A stretch of 64,000 bases of DNA from Bacillota bacterium. GTDB taxonomy: Bacteria; Bacillota; Clostridia; Lachnospirales; Lachnospiraceae. Numbering within the stretch: the first letter of the stretch is position 1; each line of letters opens with the position of its first letter. Below the pieces are notes generated by a model. That model was not told the origin of the DNA. It did no database searches and saw nothing but the letters and a program-made list of their open reading frames with translations. The stretch spans positions 124,001 to 188,000 of the forward strand of contig JAEWQV010000015.1 in the NCBI GenBank assembly GCA_023399055.1, given 5' to 3'. Positions 27,553-34,864 of this stretch are shown here, one piece after another. The position numbers and the translations under genes were made by a program.

Positions 27553-27948
27553 TTATTTTATATTAGTAGCAACTATAATAAATCTTTGTTGAAGACATTC
27601 AAAATATCCATGTTTTTGTAATTCAGAATGTATATCTAATAACTTTTCCATGCAATTAGAAACCGTAAAACCCGGGAATTCCCAAGGAACAATCTTAGCA
27701 TAATAAACGATAGCACCTGTATCATTATTACCTCCACCCACCTGCTGTGTAATTATCAAACCATTGGGTTTTAGAACTCTTTTAAGTTCTGATAGGTCAT
27801 AGGATTCATGGCGGTTAATAACAATATCAAAGAAATTTGCTTCATAAGGTAATTGATCATCTTCATATACCCTTTTCACTGTAATTCCGAGAGGCTCCAG
27901 TTTCTCTTTGCATAGTAGATAATTCGGCTCCTTTAATGAAATAAGTGG
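27553..27948 (-). pseudogene. C-terminal fragment of a class I methyltransferase
   Basis: The frame encodes the C-terminal half of a SAM-dependent methyltransferase: ANFFDIVINRHESYDLSELKRVLKPNGLIITQQVGGGN and the rest to the stop. The coding similarity continues upstream of the only possible start (GTG at 27879) through LKEPNYLLCKEKLEPLGITV, which in intact relatives follows the SAM-binding GGG motif. The frame is then closed by a TAA at 27949-27951. The N-terminal SAM-binding part is therefore gone. A long hairpin lies directly at the truncation point. Confidence 0.75.
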
Positions 27949-27965
27949 TTAACAAACATTAACGA

Positions 27966-28016
27966 TGCAGTAAGGCGAACAGCTTTTATACTCGTTGCAA
28001 TAGCTGTCTTACTGCA
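27966..28016. repeat. Long inverted repeat at the broken methyltransferase
   Basis: TGCAGTAAG and ACAGCT, with a 4-base bulge between them, pair with AGCTGT-CTTACTGCA on the other side of a 17-base loop. No T run follows on either strand. It begins 15 bases beyond the stop that truncates the methyltransferase fragment. The rest of the 360-base gap holds only AT-rich DNA and the darA promoter. Confidence 0.6.
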
Positions 28017-28191
28017 CCGAGTTTATACCTCGCATATTCAACATTATGTTTTCTTCCCTTCGGTTATATAATATATATAGTTTATATGGTTCCAATTATA
28101 TTGACAAGGTTTTGTGTTATTAAATTGCTAATATTTTCTGATTGAAATATACAATAAAGAGCAATTAGATATCCATCAATTTCATAAATTC

Positions 28192-28220
28192 TTTACTTTT
28201 GCTAGTTTTTGTACTATAAT
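28192..28220 (+). promoter_or_regulatory. Candidate darA promoter
   Basis: TTTACT at 28192-28197 and TATAAT at 28215-28220 are 17 bases apart. A second TATAAT lies at 28226-28231. Confidence 0.5.
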
Positions 28221-28313
28221 TGAACTATAATAATACTTAAGAACACGGTTTTTATATGGACATTAGGCCTTAATATACTCCAATGACTAGAATTTATAAA
28301 GGAGGGATTTTTT

Positions 28314-28631
28314 ATGAAACTAATCTATGTAATTGTTCGTAATATTGATAGTAGTTATGTGACAGAGGCCCTTAATAAAAAAGGATTCTATGTGACGAAA
28401 CTTGCATCAACAGGTGGGTTTTTACGCGAAGGTAATACAACCCTTATGATTGGTACGGAAGAAGATAAAGTGGATACCGTAATTGACCTTGTGAAAAAGG
28501 AATGCGGGCCAAGACAACAGATTATTTCTAATCCAGTGGGAGCAGCTGAATATGCTTCTATGAATGTTGTTGTAAATGTTGGTGGCGCAACTATCTTCGT
28601 TACGGATGTTGATCGCTTTATTAAGATTTAA
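28314..28631 (+). CDS. darA: Cyclic di-AMP receptor, PII-like (DarA/PstA)
   Basis: A 105-residue PII-like protein. MKLIYVIVRNIDSSYVTEAL, the loop KLASTGGFLREGNTTLMIG and the C-terminal GGATIFVTDVDRF are the DarA/PstA (formerly YaaQ) signature. The family binds cyclic di-AMP as a trimer; its downstream partner is not established. GGAGG precedes the ATG. It forms its own transcription unit ending in a terminator, unlike Bacillus, where it neighbours tmk and holB. Confidence 0.92.
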   Translation: MKLIYVIVRNIDSSYVTEALNKKGFYVTKLASTGGFLREGNTTLMIGTEEDKVDTVIDLVKKECGPRQQIISNPVGAAEYASMNVVVNVGGATIFVTDVDRFIKI

Positions 28632-28657
28632 ATAAGTAAAAAATTGAATAAACCTTT

Positions 28658-28695
28658 AAGCCTCCGAAGATGATATATCTTATGGAGGCTTTTTT
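28658..28695 (+). terminator. darA terminator
   Basis: The stem AAGCCTCC / GGAGGCTT with an 18-base loop and a T run, 27 bases after the stop codon. Confidence 0.85.
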
Positions 28696-28887
28696 GTATT
28701 AAAAAAGTGATGGCAAAGAACAAATTTTAATATGGGAATGAGTTACAAATGGTGAAAACTTTATGAACTATTGTTTTTTGCTTTATTTTTTACTGAAAAT
28801 ATGATATAACGTTGTATAGTACGCAATAAATTTATTTTGGTCAGAAGAAATGTTAGACCATTTTTGAAAGAGGAAGGGATTGATAGA

Positions 28888-30018
28888 ATGAAGAAAATAA
28901 TGTATTTATTTATGGGTTTATGTATATTGATATTAATTGGGGGTTGCAGTAAAAAAGACCTGGGAAGCAATGTGGATACTACAGATAAAGGAACAGAAAC
29001 AGATACAGAAACAGATGGCGATACAACAGATGATACTGCTGTAGAGATACCTAAGATAGAAGATTTTGATGCAAGTGAATATGTAACTTTAGGTCAGTAT
29101 AAAGGAATTGAGGTTACAGTTGAACCTATCGAAGTAACTGATGAAGATATTACGACTGCAATTAATGAGGATTTAAAAGCCAATGCTACAGTAAATGAGA
29201 TCACTGACAGAGCCGTACAGGAAGGTGATACCGTTAATATTGACTTTGAAGGATTACTTGATGGTGTTGCATTTGAAGGCGGCACAGCAGAGGCATATGA
29301 TTTAACAATTGGATCGGGTGCTTTTGTTCCAGGTTTTGAGGAAGGTTTAATTGGATTAAAGACTGGTGACAAGAAAGCAGTTGATGTTACCTTCCCAGAA
29401 GATTACTCTGAAGAGCTTGCTGGTAAGGCAGTTGTATTTAATGTAACAATTAATTCTATTTCAGAATCTGTTCTACCAGAATTAAATGAGCAGTATGTTG
29501 TTGATAATACCGATTACGAAACAATCACAGCCTATAAGGACGCGGTTCGTAAAGAATTAGAAACATCCAATGCTGAAGAAATGGAAAATCAAAAAGCTCA
29601 GAGTATTATGGAAGCATTAATTGAAGGTGCAACCGTTAGCTCCTTACCAGAAACTTTACTTAACTATAATACAGCATATTTTAATTATCAAATTGGACAA
29701 GAAGCTGCTATGTATGGAATGGATATTGCAACCTATATCAGTCAGTATGGAATGACACAGGAAGATTTTGATGCATATGTTAAATCCCTTTCAGAAGCTA
29801 GTTCTAAACGTGACTTAGTTCTTACAGCAGTTGCACAGACAGAGAAGATGGAAGCAACGGATGAAGATTATCAAGCTGAACTGCCTAACTATTTAAGTGG
29901 CTATCAGGTTGAATCCGAAGAAGAATTATTAAAGTTAGTAACTAAGGAAGAAATTGAAAGAGCAATCGTTATGCAGAAATCTTATAACTTTGTTATAGAT
30001 AATGCTGTTGTTAAATAA
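28888..30018 (+). CDS. Trigger-factor-like FKBP foldase lipoprotein
   Basis: The start is set at ATG 28888 (376 residues), eight bases after AAGGGA; the 17 codons upstream are not signal-peptide-like. A lipobox LIGGC gives a lipid anchor, followed by an acidic Thr-rich linker. An FKBP-type peptidyl-prolyl isomerase domain (about 110-200: GDTVNIDFEGLLDG, VPGFEEGLIGLKTGD) and a trigger-factor C-terminal, SurA-like helical domain (about 210-376) follow. The ribosome-binding N-domain of true trigger factor is absent. It most likely folds exported proteins on the outer membrane face. YgiQ follows after 18 bases. Confidence 0.88.
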   Translation: MKKIMYLFMGLCILILIGGCSKKDLGSNVDTTDKGTETDTETDGDTTDDTAVEIPKIEDFDASEYVTLGQYKGIEVTVEPIEVTDEDITTAINEDLKANATVNEITDRAVQEGDTVNIDFEGLLDGVAFEGGTAEAYDLTIGSGAFVPGFEEGLIGLKTGDKKAVDVTFPEDYSEELAGKAVVFNVTINSISESVLPELNEQYVVDNTDYETITAYKDAVRKELETSNAEEMENQKAQSIMEALIEGATVSSLPETLLNYNTAYFNYQIGQEAAMYGMDIATYISQYGMTQEDFDAYVKSLSEASSKRDLVLTAVAQTEKMEATDEDYQAELPNYLSGYQVESEEELLKLVTKEEIERAIVMQKSYNFVIDNAVVK

Positions 30019-30036
30019 GTAGAAAGAATATAAATT

Positions 30037-32160
30037 ATGCAAAAAGATTTTTTACCGATCAGTAAGAACGACATGGATGAAAGAGGATGGGAGCAGTGTG
30101 ACTTCGTCTTTGTAACAGGAGATGCCTATGTGGATCATCCTTCTTTTGGACATGCTATTATCAGTAGAGTACTGGAGAGTCATGGATTTAAGGTGGGAAT
30201 CATTGCACAGCCAGACTGGAAGGACAGCAATAGTATATCAATTCTTGGTAAGCCAAGGCTTGGTTTTCTAGTAAGCGGTGGCAATATGGATTCTATGGTT
30301 AACCACTATTCCGTTGCTAAGAAAAAAAGGCAGACTGATGCCTATTCTCCAGGTGGAGTAATGGGAAAACGACCAGATCATGCAACCTCCGTATATTGTA
30401 ACCTGATTCGGAAGCAATATAAAAATATACCGATTATTGTCGGTGGCATAGAAGCAAGCTTAAGAAGGCTCGCCCATTATGACTATTGGAGTGATAAGGT
30501 GAAAAGATCCATTTTACTGGATTCGCAAGCAGATATCATCTCCTATGGAATGGGCGAGCATTCCATTGTTGAAATAGCAGATGCCCTAAATAGTGGAATA
30601 GAAGTAAAGGATATTACCTTTATTTCAGGCACAGCCTATAAAGCAAAAAGCCTTGATTCCGTATATGATTTTATTGAACTTCCCAACTATCAGAGTATTT
30701 TAGATAGCAAAAAAGAGTTTGCAAGAAGTTTTTATATACAATATTGTAATACAGATCCTTTTACAGCGAAGACTTTGGTGGAAAAATATAAGGAGACTGA
30801 ATATGTAGTGCAAAATCCGCCCGCAAAGCCATTGACACAAACGGAAATGGACCGGGTATATTCTATTTTCTATATGAGAGACTATCATCCTTCTTATAAA
30901 GAAGCTGGTGGTATTCCCGCCATTGAAGAGGTTAAGTTTAGTTTAACAAGTAATCGAGGTTGCTTTGGCGGTTGTAACTACTGTGCACTGACCTTCCATC
31001 AGGGAAGGATTTTACAGACAAGAAGTCATGAATCCATTGTTGCAGAAGCTAACCATTTAATCTGGGACAAAGATTTTAAAGGTTATATCCACGATGTTGG
31101 TGGTCCAACAGCGAATTTCAGGCATACAGCTTGTGATAAGCAGGCAACAAAAGGGGCATGTACGAATAAGCAGTGTTTGTTCCCTACCCCATGTAAAAGC
31201 TTAAAAGTAGATCATACGGATTATCTTAATTTGCTTCGTAAACTTCGAAACCTGCCAAATGTTAAAAAGGTATTTATAAGATCGGGAATCCGATTTGATT
31301 ATTTAATAGAAGATAAAAGTGATAAGTTCATGGAAGAGCTTTGTGAGCATCATGTAAGCGGACAGCTCAAGGTAGCACCAGAACATATCAGTGACAGTGT
31401 ATTAAAGCTGATGGGCAAGCCAGAGAATGCTGTTTATGAGAGATTTCAGGAAAAGTATAAGAAAATCAATCAGAAACTTGGCAAAAATCAATTTATCGTA
31501 CCATACTTGATTTCTTCTCATCCAGGTTCTACACTAAAAGAAGCAATTGAATTGGCAGAATATCTAAGAGATTTGGGATACATGCCGGAACAGGTACAGG
31601 ATTTTTATCCGACACCTTCTACCATCTCAACCTGTATGTATTACACAGGACTTGATCCTAGAACCCTGCAAGAGGTTTATGTTCCAAAGTCACCCCATGA
31701 AAAGGCAATGCAAAGAGCTTTAATACAATACCGTAATCCTAAGAACTACGACCTTGTAGTAGAAGCGTTAAGGAAAGCCGATCGATTAGACTTAATTGGC
31801 TTTGATAAAAAGTGCTTAGTTCGACCAAGACAGTTTTCAAAGGAAAAACAGTGGGTTGAAAAAGAGAAACAGAATAGAGCTGGATCAACCAGAGCGAGTT
31901 CAACCAGAGCGAGTTCAACAAAAATGAGTTCAACTAAAATGAATTCAACAAAAGTGAATACAAAATGTAATTCGAAGAAGCCTGCTGGAAAGAATGATTG
32001 CTTTGAGGGCAAGGCAAAGAATACAAGTAACAAACATGACAACTTTATTACTAGGTCAAAGAATGCAAGTGGGAAGAATTCATATACCAATCATCGCGAT
32101 ACAAAAAGTGTAAGATCTAAGCCTTCTAGACCAAGTGGTAATAGCCATAAGACAAGATAG
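30037..32160 (+). CDS. YgiQ-family radical SAM protein
   Basis: A 707-residue member of the YgiQ (UPF0313) radical SAM family. The cluster motif is CFGGCNYCALTFHQGR (CxxxCxxC) near residue 310. The N-terminal cobalamin-like Rossmann region carries FVTGDAYVDHPSFGHAII, and the C-terminal part has the conserved Cys-containing segments CDKQATKGACTNKQCLFP. The reaction is unknown. The last 90 residues are a basic Ser/Thr/Lys/Asn-rich tail with ASST and MSSTK repeats, probably disordered. It follows the foldase gene by 18 bases but shares no obvious function with it. Confidence 0.9.
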   Translation: MQKDFLPISKNDMDERGWEQCDFVFVTGDAYVDHPSFGHAIISRVLESHGFKVGIIAQPDWKDSNSISILGKPRLGFLVSGGNMDSMVNHYSVAKKKRQTDAYSPGGVMGKRPDHATSVYCNLIRKQYKNIPIIVGGIEASLRRLAHYDYWSDKVKRSILLDSQADIISYGMGEHSIVEIADALNSGIEVKDITFISGTAYKAKSLDSVYDFIELPNYQSILDSKKEFARSFYIQYCNTDPFTAKTLVEKYKETEYVVQNPPAKPLTQTEMDRVYSIFYMRDYHPSYKEAGGIPAIEEVKFSLTSNRGCFGGCNYCALTFHQGRILQTRSHESIVAEANHLIWDKDFKGYIHDVGGPTANFRHTACDKQATKGACTNKQCLFPTPCKSLKVDHTDYLNLLRKLRNLPNVKKVFIRSGIRFDYLIEDKSDKFMEELCEHHVSGQLKVAPEHISDSVLKLMGKPENAVYERFQEKYKKINQKLGKNQFIVPYLISSHPGSTLKEAIELAEYLRDLGYMPEQVQDFYPTPSTISTCMYYTGLDPRTLQEVYVPKSPHEKAMQRALIQYRNPKNYDLVVEALRKADRLDLIGFDKKCLVRPRQFSKEKQWVEKEKQNRAGSTRASSTRASSTKMSSTKMNSTKVNTKCNSKKPAGKNDCFEGKAKNTSNKHDNFITRSKNASGKNSYTNHRDTKSVRSKPSRPSGNSHKTR

Positions 32161-32247
32161 GGCAGGTGAAAAGCCTTGACAATAAGAAAGGCAAATGATA
32201 TACTACGCAAAGTATCTGTTTCATACTAAATTAAATTTAAGATGAAT

Positions 32248-32282
32248 CAGCTCTTAGTCCAAATGGACCAAGAGCTGTTTTT
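32248..32282 (+). terminator. ygiQ terminator
   Basis: The stem CAGCTCTTAGTCC / GGACCAAGAGCTG with a four-base loop and TTTTT. Confidence 0.88.
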
Positions 32283-32422
32283 ACGGGTTATTTGAGGATA
32301 ATTTCGGAAACGATTTGATATATATAGTCATTATATAAAATAGAGTAATTATTAGATGAACAATCAGATTAGTGTATAGCCTTTGATAAACAGGTGCAGC
32401 ATAAAGCATTATGGAGGAAAAT

Positions 32423-34015
32423 ATGGAATTAAAAAAGTTTGAAGAATTAGAATTAAACAACAGTATTTTACGTGCCGTTGAAGAAATGGGATTTGAGCAA
32501 ATGTCTCCAATTCAGGCAAAAGCAATCCCAATTATTCTGGAAGGCGGCGATGTTGTAGGACAAGCGCAGACCGGAACAGGTAAAACAGCAGCATTTGGTA
32601 TACCACTGTTACAAAAAATTAATGTTAAGGAAAGACATCTGCAGGCAGTAGTGCTTTGCCCTACTAGAGAGCTTGCAATTCAGGTTGCAGAAGAAATTAG
32701 AAAATTAGCTATGTTTATGCATGGAATTAAGATTCTTCCTGTATATGGTGGTCAAGAGATTTTAAAACAGATTAGATCTTTAAAGTCTGGAGTACAGATT
32801 ATCATAGGAACACCAGGACGTGTTATGGATCATATGAGAAGAAAAACTGTGAAATTTGACTCAGTTAATACAGTAATCTTAGATGAGGCAGATGAAATGC
32901 TTAACATGGGATTTCGTGAGGATATCGAAATGATTCTTAGCCAGGTTCCAGAAGAAAGACAAACCATTCTTTTTTCAGCAACTATGCCTGCTCCAATCCT
33001 TGAAATCGCACGTACGTATCAAAAGAATGCGCAGACAATTCGTGTTGTAAAGAAGGAGCTGACCGTTCCTAAAATTGAACAGTATTACTATGAAGTTACT
33101 CAGAGAAATAAAGAGGATGTATTATCAAGACTTTTGGATATGTATAATCCTAAACTTTCTCTTGTATTTTGTAATACCAAGAAACAAGTGGATGAACTTA
33201 CATCTGCTTTACAAGGCAGAGGATACTTTGCAGAAGGGTTACACGGTGACTTAAAGCAACAACAAAGAGATCGTGTTATGAATAGCTTTAGAAATGGTAA
33301 AACGGAGATCCTAGTGGCTACCGACGTAGCAGCCAGAGGTATTGATGTTGATAACGTAGAAGCTGTATTTAACTATGATGTACCACAGGATGATGAATAC
33401 TATGTACACAGGATTGGACGTACTGGACGTGCTGGACGTGAAGGAAGAGCATTTACGTTAGTTGTCGGCAGAGAGATCTTTAAGCTGAAAGATATCATGA
33501 GATATTGCAATACTAAGATTAAGTCACAGCCAATTCCATCTATTAATGATGTTACTGCAGTTAAAGCTGATAAAATTCTTGATAAAATAGCGAATCTAAT
33601 TGAAAATGAAGATCTTTCAAAGATGGTAGATATCATTGAAGAAAGAGCAAATGAAGCGGATTATACCTCACTTGAGATGGCAGCGGCATTCCTTAAGATG
33701 TTAATGGGAGAAGAATCTGGCAAGGCGGATGAGGAAAAGGGAAGCGCAGATTTTGGCGATACCGGTGCAGAAGCAGGCATGGTAAGACTCTTTATCAATC
33801 TAGGAAAGAATCAGAAGGTAAGACCTGGTGATATCCTTGGTGCTATTGCAGGAGAAACAGGTATGCCAGGTAAACTTATCGGTTCTATTGATATGTATGA
33901 CAAATATACCTTTGTTGAGGTTCCGAGAGAAAATGCAAAAGATGTTATTGAGGTAATGAAGTCTGCCAAAATTAAGGGTAAGAGCATTAATATTGAACCT
34001 GCAAATAAAAGATAG
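32423..34015 (+). CDS. DEAD-box RNA helicase with DbpA-like RNA-binding domain
   Basis: A 530-residue ATP-dependent RNA helicase (CshA/DeaD type). The motifs are the Q motif FEQMSPIQAKAIP, Walker A AQTGTGKT, LDEADEML, SAT in LFSATMP, and HRIGRTGRAGREG. The last 75 residues (VRLFINLGKNQKVRPGDILG to SINIE) form the DbpA RNA-binding domain seen in DeaD and DbpA. The start is set at ATG 32423, five bases after GGAGG; the ATG four codons upstream overlaps that ribosome-binding site. Likely roles are ribosome assembly, RNA decay and cold adaptation. Confidence 0.95.
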   Translation: MELKKFEELELNNSILRAVEEMGFEQMSPIQAKAIPIILEGGDVVGQAQTGTGKTAAFGIPLLQKINVKERHLQAVVLCPTRELAIQVAEEIRKLAMFMHGIKILPVYGGQEILKQIRSLKSGVQIIIGTPGRVMDHMRRKTVKFDSVNTVILDEADEMLNMGFREDIEMILSQVPEERQTILFSATMPAPILEIARTYQKNAQTIRVVKKELTVPKIEQYYYEVTQRNKEDVLSRLLDMYNPKLSLVFCNTKKQVDELTSALQGRGYFAEGLHGDLKQQQRDRVMNSFRNGKTEILVATDVAARGIDVDNVEAVFNYDVPQDDEYYVHRIGRTGRAGREGRAFTLVVGREIFKLKDIMRYCNTKIKSQPIPSINDVTAVKADKILDKIANLIENEDLSKMVDIIEERANEADYTSLEMAAAFLKMLMGEESGKADEEKGSADFGDTGAEAGMVRLFINLGKNQKVRPGDILGAIAGETGMPGKLIGSIDMYDKYTFVEVPRENAKDVIEVMKSAKIKGKSINIEPANKR

Positions 34016-34054
34016 TAGCCAAACTGATGGAACGTGTTGGTAATAGTTAATTAC

Positions 34055-34083
34055 TTGACAAGTATAAAAAATACGGATATAAT
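34055..34083 (+). promoter_or_regulatory. perR promoter (full consensus)
   Basis: TTGACA at 34055-34060 and TATAAT at 34078-34083 with a 17-base spacer. It lies only 40 bases after the helicase stop codon. Confidence 0.88.
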
Positions 34084-34099
34084 AATAATTACTATTATT
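34081..34099 (+). promoter_or_regulatory. Candidate PerR operator at its own promoter
   Basis: AATAATAATTACTATTATT is a near-palindrome overlapping the -10 box and likely start site of the perR transcript. Fur/PerR operators are AT-rich 7-1-7 inverted repeats, and autoregulation is common in the family. The site resembles 34681-34699 at the small-RNA promoter (15 of 19 positions, opposite orientation). Confidence 0.5.
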
Positions 34100-34114
34100 G
34101 TACAGGAGAATTTT

Positions 34115-34501
34115 ATGGTAGTTAACAAGTATAGCCGACAGCGAGAAGCAATAAAGCAATATCTAGCAAGTACATGCGAGCATCCAACAGCAGATACCGT
34201 CTATATGAATATTCGTGGAACTTATCCGAATATTAGTTTAGGTACGGTATATCGTAACTTGAATCTACTTGCAGAGCAGGGCGAAATCATTAAGATTAAT
34301 TGTCAGGACGGAAGTGATCGTTTTGATGCAAATATGATGCCGCACTATCATTTCTTATGCAATGAATGTGGGAAAATATCGGATATTGAGATGGAATCCA
34401 TTGATCATATTAATAAGATTGCAGGTGCCGGATTTGCTGGTAAAATTGAAGGACATGTAACTTTTTTCTACGGTAAATGTGAAGCATGTGCTGGTGAGTA
34501 A
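34115..34501 (+). CDS. perR: Fur-family regulator, PerR-like
   Basis: A 128-residue Fur-family repressor starting at ATG 34115, five bases after AGGAGA. Starts further upstream would run through the promoter. A winged helix occupies about 5-75 (HPTADTVYMNIR, ISLGTVYRNLNLLAEQGEI). The metal-sensing part has RFDANMMPHYHFLCNECGKI and a C-terminal CEAC, which together form the structural zinc site. The FDAN...PHYHF pattern favours PerR (peroxide sensing) over Fur or Zur. It is located before the oxygen-sensitive hydrogenase block. Confidence 0.85.
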   Translation: MVVNKYSRQREAIKQYLASTCEHPTADTVYMNIRGTYPNISLGTVYRNLNLLAEQGEIIKINCQDGSDRFDANMMPHYHFLCNECGKISDIEMESIDHINKIAGAGFAGKIEGHVTFFYGKCEACAGE

Positions 34502-34564
34502 TAGATAAGTATTGTGTGCATGAGAACAGATGTCATGTGCTTTTGATAAAGTAATAATCAGTGA

Positions 34565-34594
34565 AATAACCGGAATAATATCCGGTTATTTTTT
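34565..34594 (+). terminator. perR terminator
   Basis: A perfect stem, AATAACCGG / CCGGTTATT, with an 8-base loop and a T run. Confidence 0.88.
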
Positions 34595-34642
34595 GTGCTT
34601 TTCCTAATTTAAATTTTTTACAAAAAAATTTTATACAATCTA

Positions 34643-34671
34643 TTGACAAATGTTATTTTATGGATTAAAAT
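34643..34671 (+). promoter_or_regulatory. Orphan consensus promoter, start of candidate sRNA
   Basis: TTGACA at 34643-34648 and TAAAAT at 34666-34671 with a 17-base spacer. No coding gene follows on this strand for over 5 kb. It lies after the perR terminator, so it cannot serve perR. Confidence 0.78.
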
Positions 34672-34685
34672 ATAAATATCAATAA

Positions 34686-34700
34686 CAGTAATAGTTACTG
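34686..34700 (+). promoter_or_regulatory. Palindrome at the sRNA start, possible PerR/Fur site
   Basis: A perfect 6-3-6 inverted repeat at about +8 to +22 of the candidate RNA. Outer half-sites TATCAATAA and TTACTGATA extend the symmetry. The stretch 34681-34699 matches the reverse complement of the perR promoter palindrome at 15 of 19 positions. Confidence 0.45.
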
Positions 34701-34799
34701 ATACTAAAAGAATAAACAAGAGTAATAATCAATTAGCTGATATCGATGTATATATAACCCCCATTATATATACACTTCCCCCATATATTGTTCCCAATA

Positions 34800-34838
34800 A
34801 AAGAGAGAGGCTCCGTTAACACGGAGCTTCTCTTTTTA
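34800..34838. terminator. Bidirectional terminator between sRNA and hydA
   Basis: The stem GCTCCGT / ACGGAGC is extended by AGAGA and TCTCT arms. T runs flank it on both sides (TCTTTTT rightward, TCTTTTATT leftward), so it can end both the small RNA and the leftward hydrogenase operon. Confidence 0.82.
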
Positions 34839-34864
34839 AAGGATATTTATAAAATCAAATAAAA

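Larger units (their letters stand above)
34678..34838 (+). ncRNA. Candidate C-rich small RNA
   Basis: An independent transcription unit of about 160 bases. It starts after the promoter at 34643-34671 and ends in the terminator at 34800-34838. Near its start is the palindrome CAGTAA-TAG-TTACTG (34686-34700). At 34748-34773 there is a perfect 10-bp hairpin, GTATATATAA / TTATATATAC, whose loop is CCCCCA. A second CCCCC (34778-34782) and a CCC (34793-34795) follow in mostly unpaired sequence. No ORF longer than a few codons exists. C-rich loops are the targeting element of many Gram-positive small RNAs, such as Fur-controlled FsrA and the Rsa RNAs, which pair with Shine-Dalgarno regions. Confidence 0.65.

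Noticed and set aside
27949..28020. Possible integron attC site (AAC-containing hairpin)
   Set aside because: There is no matching GTTRRRY end, no integrase and no cassette array. The hairpin is better described as an unexplained inverted repeat.
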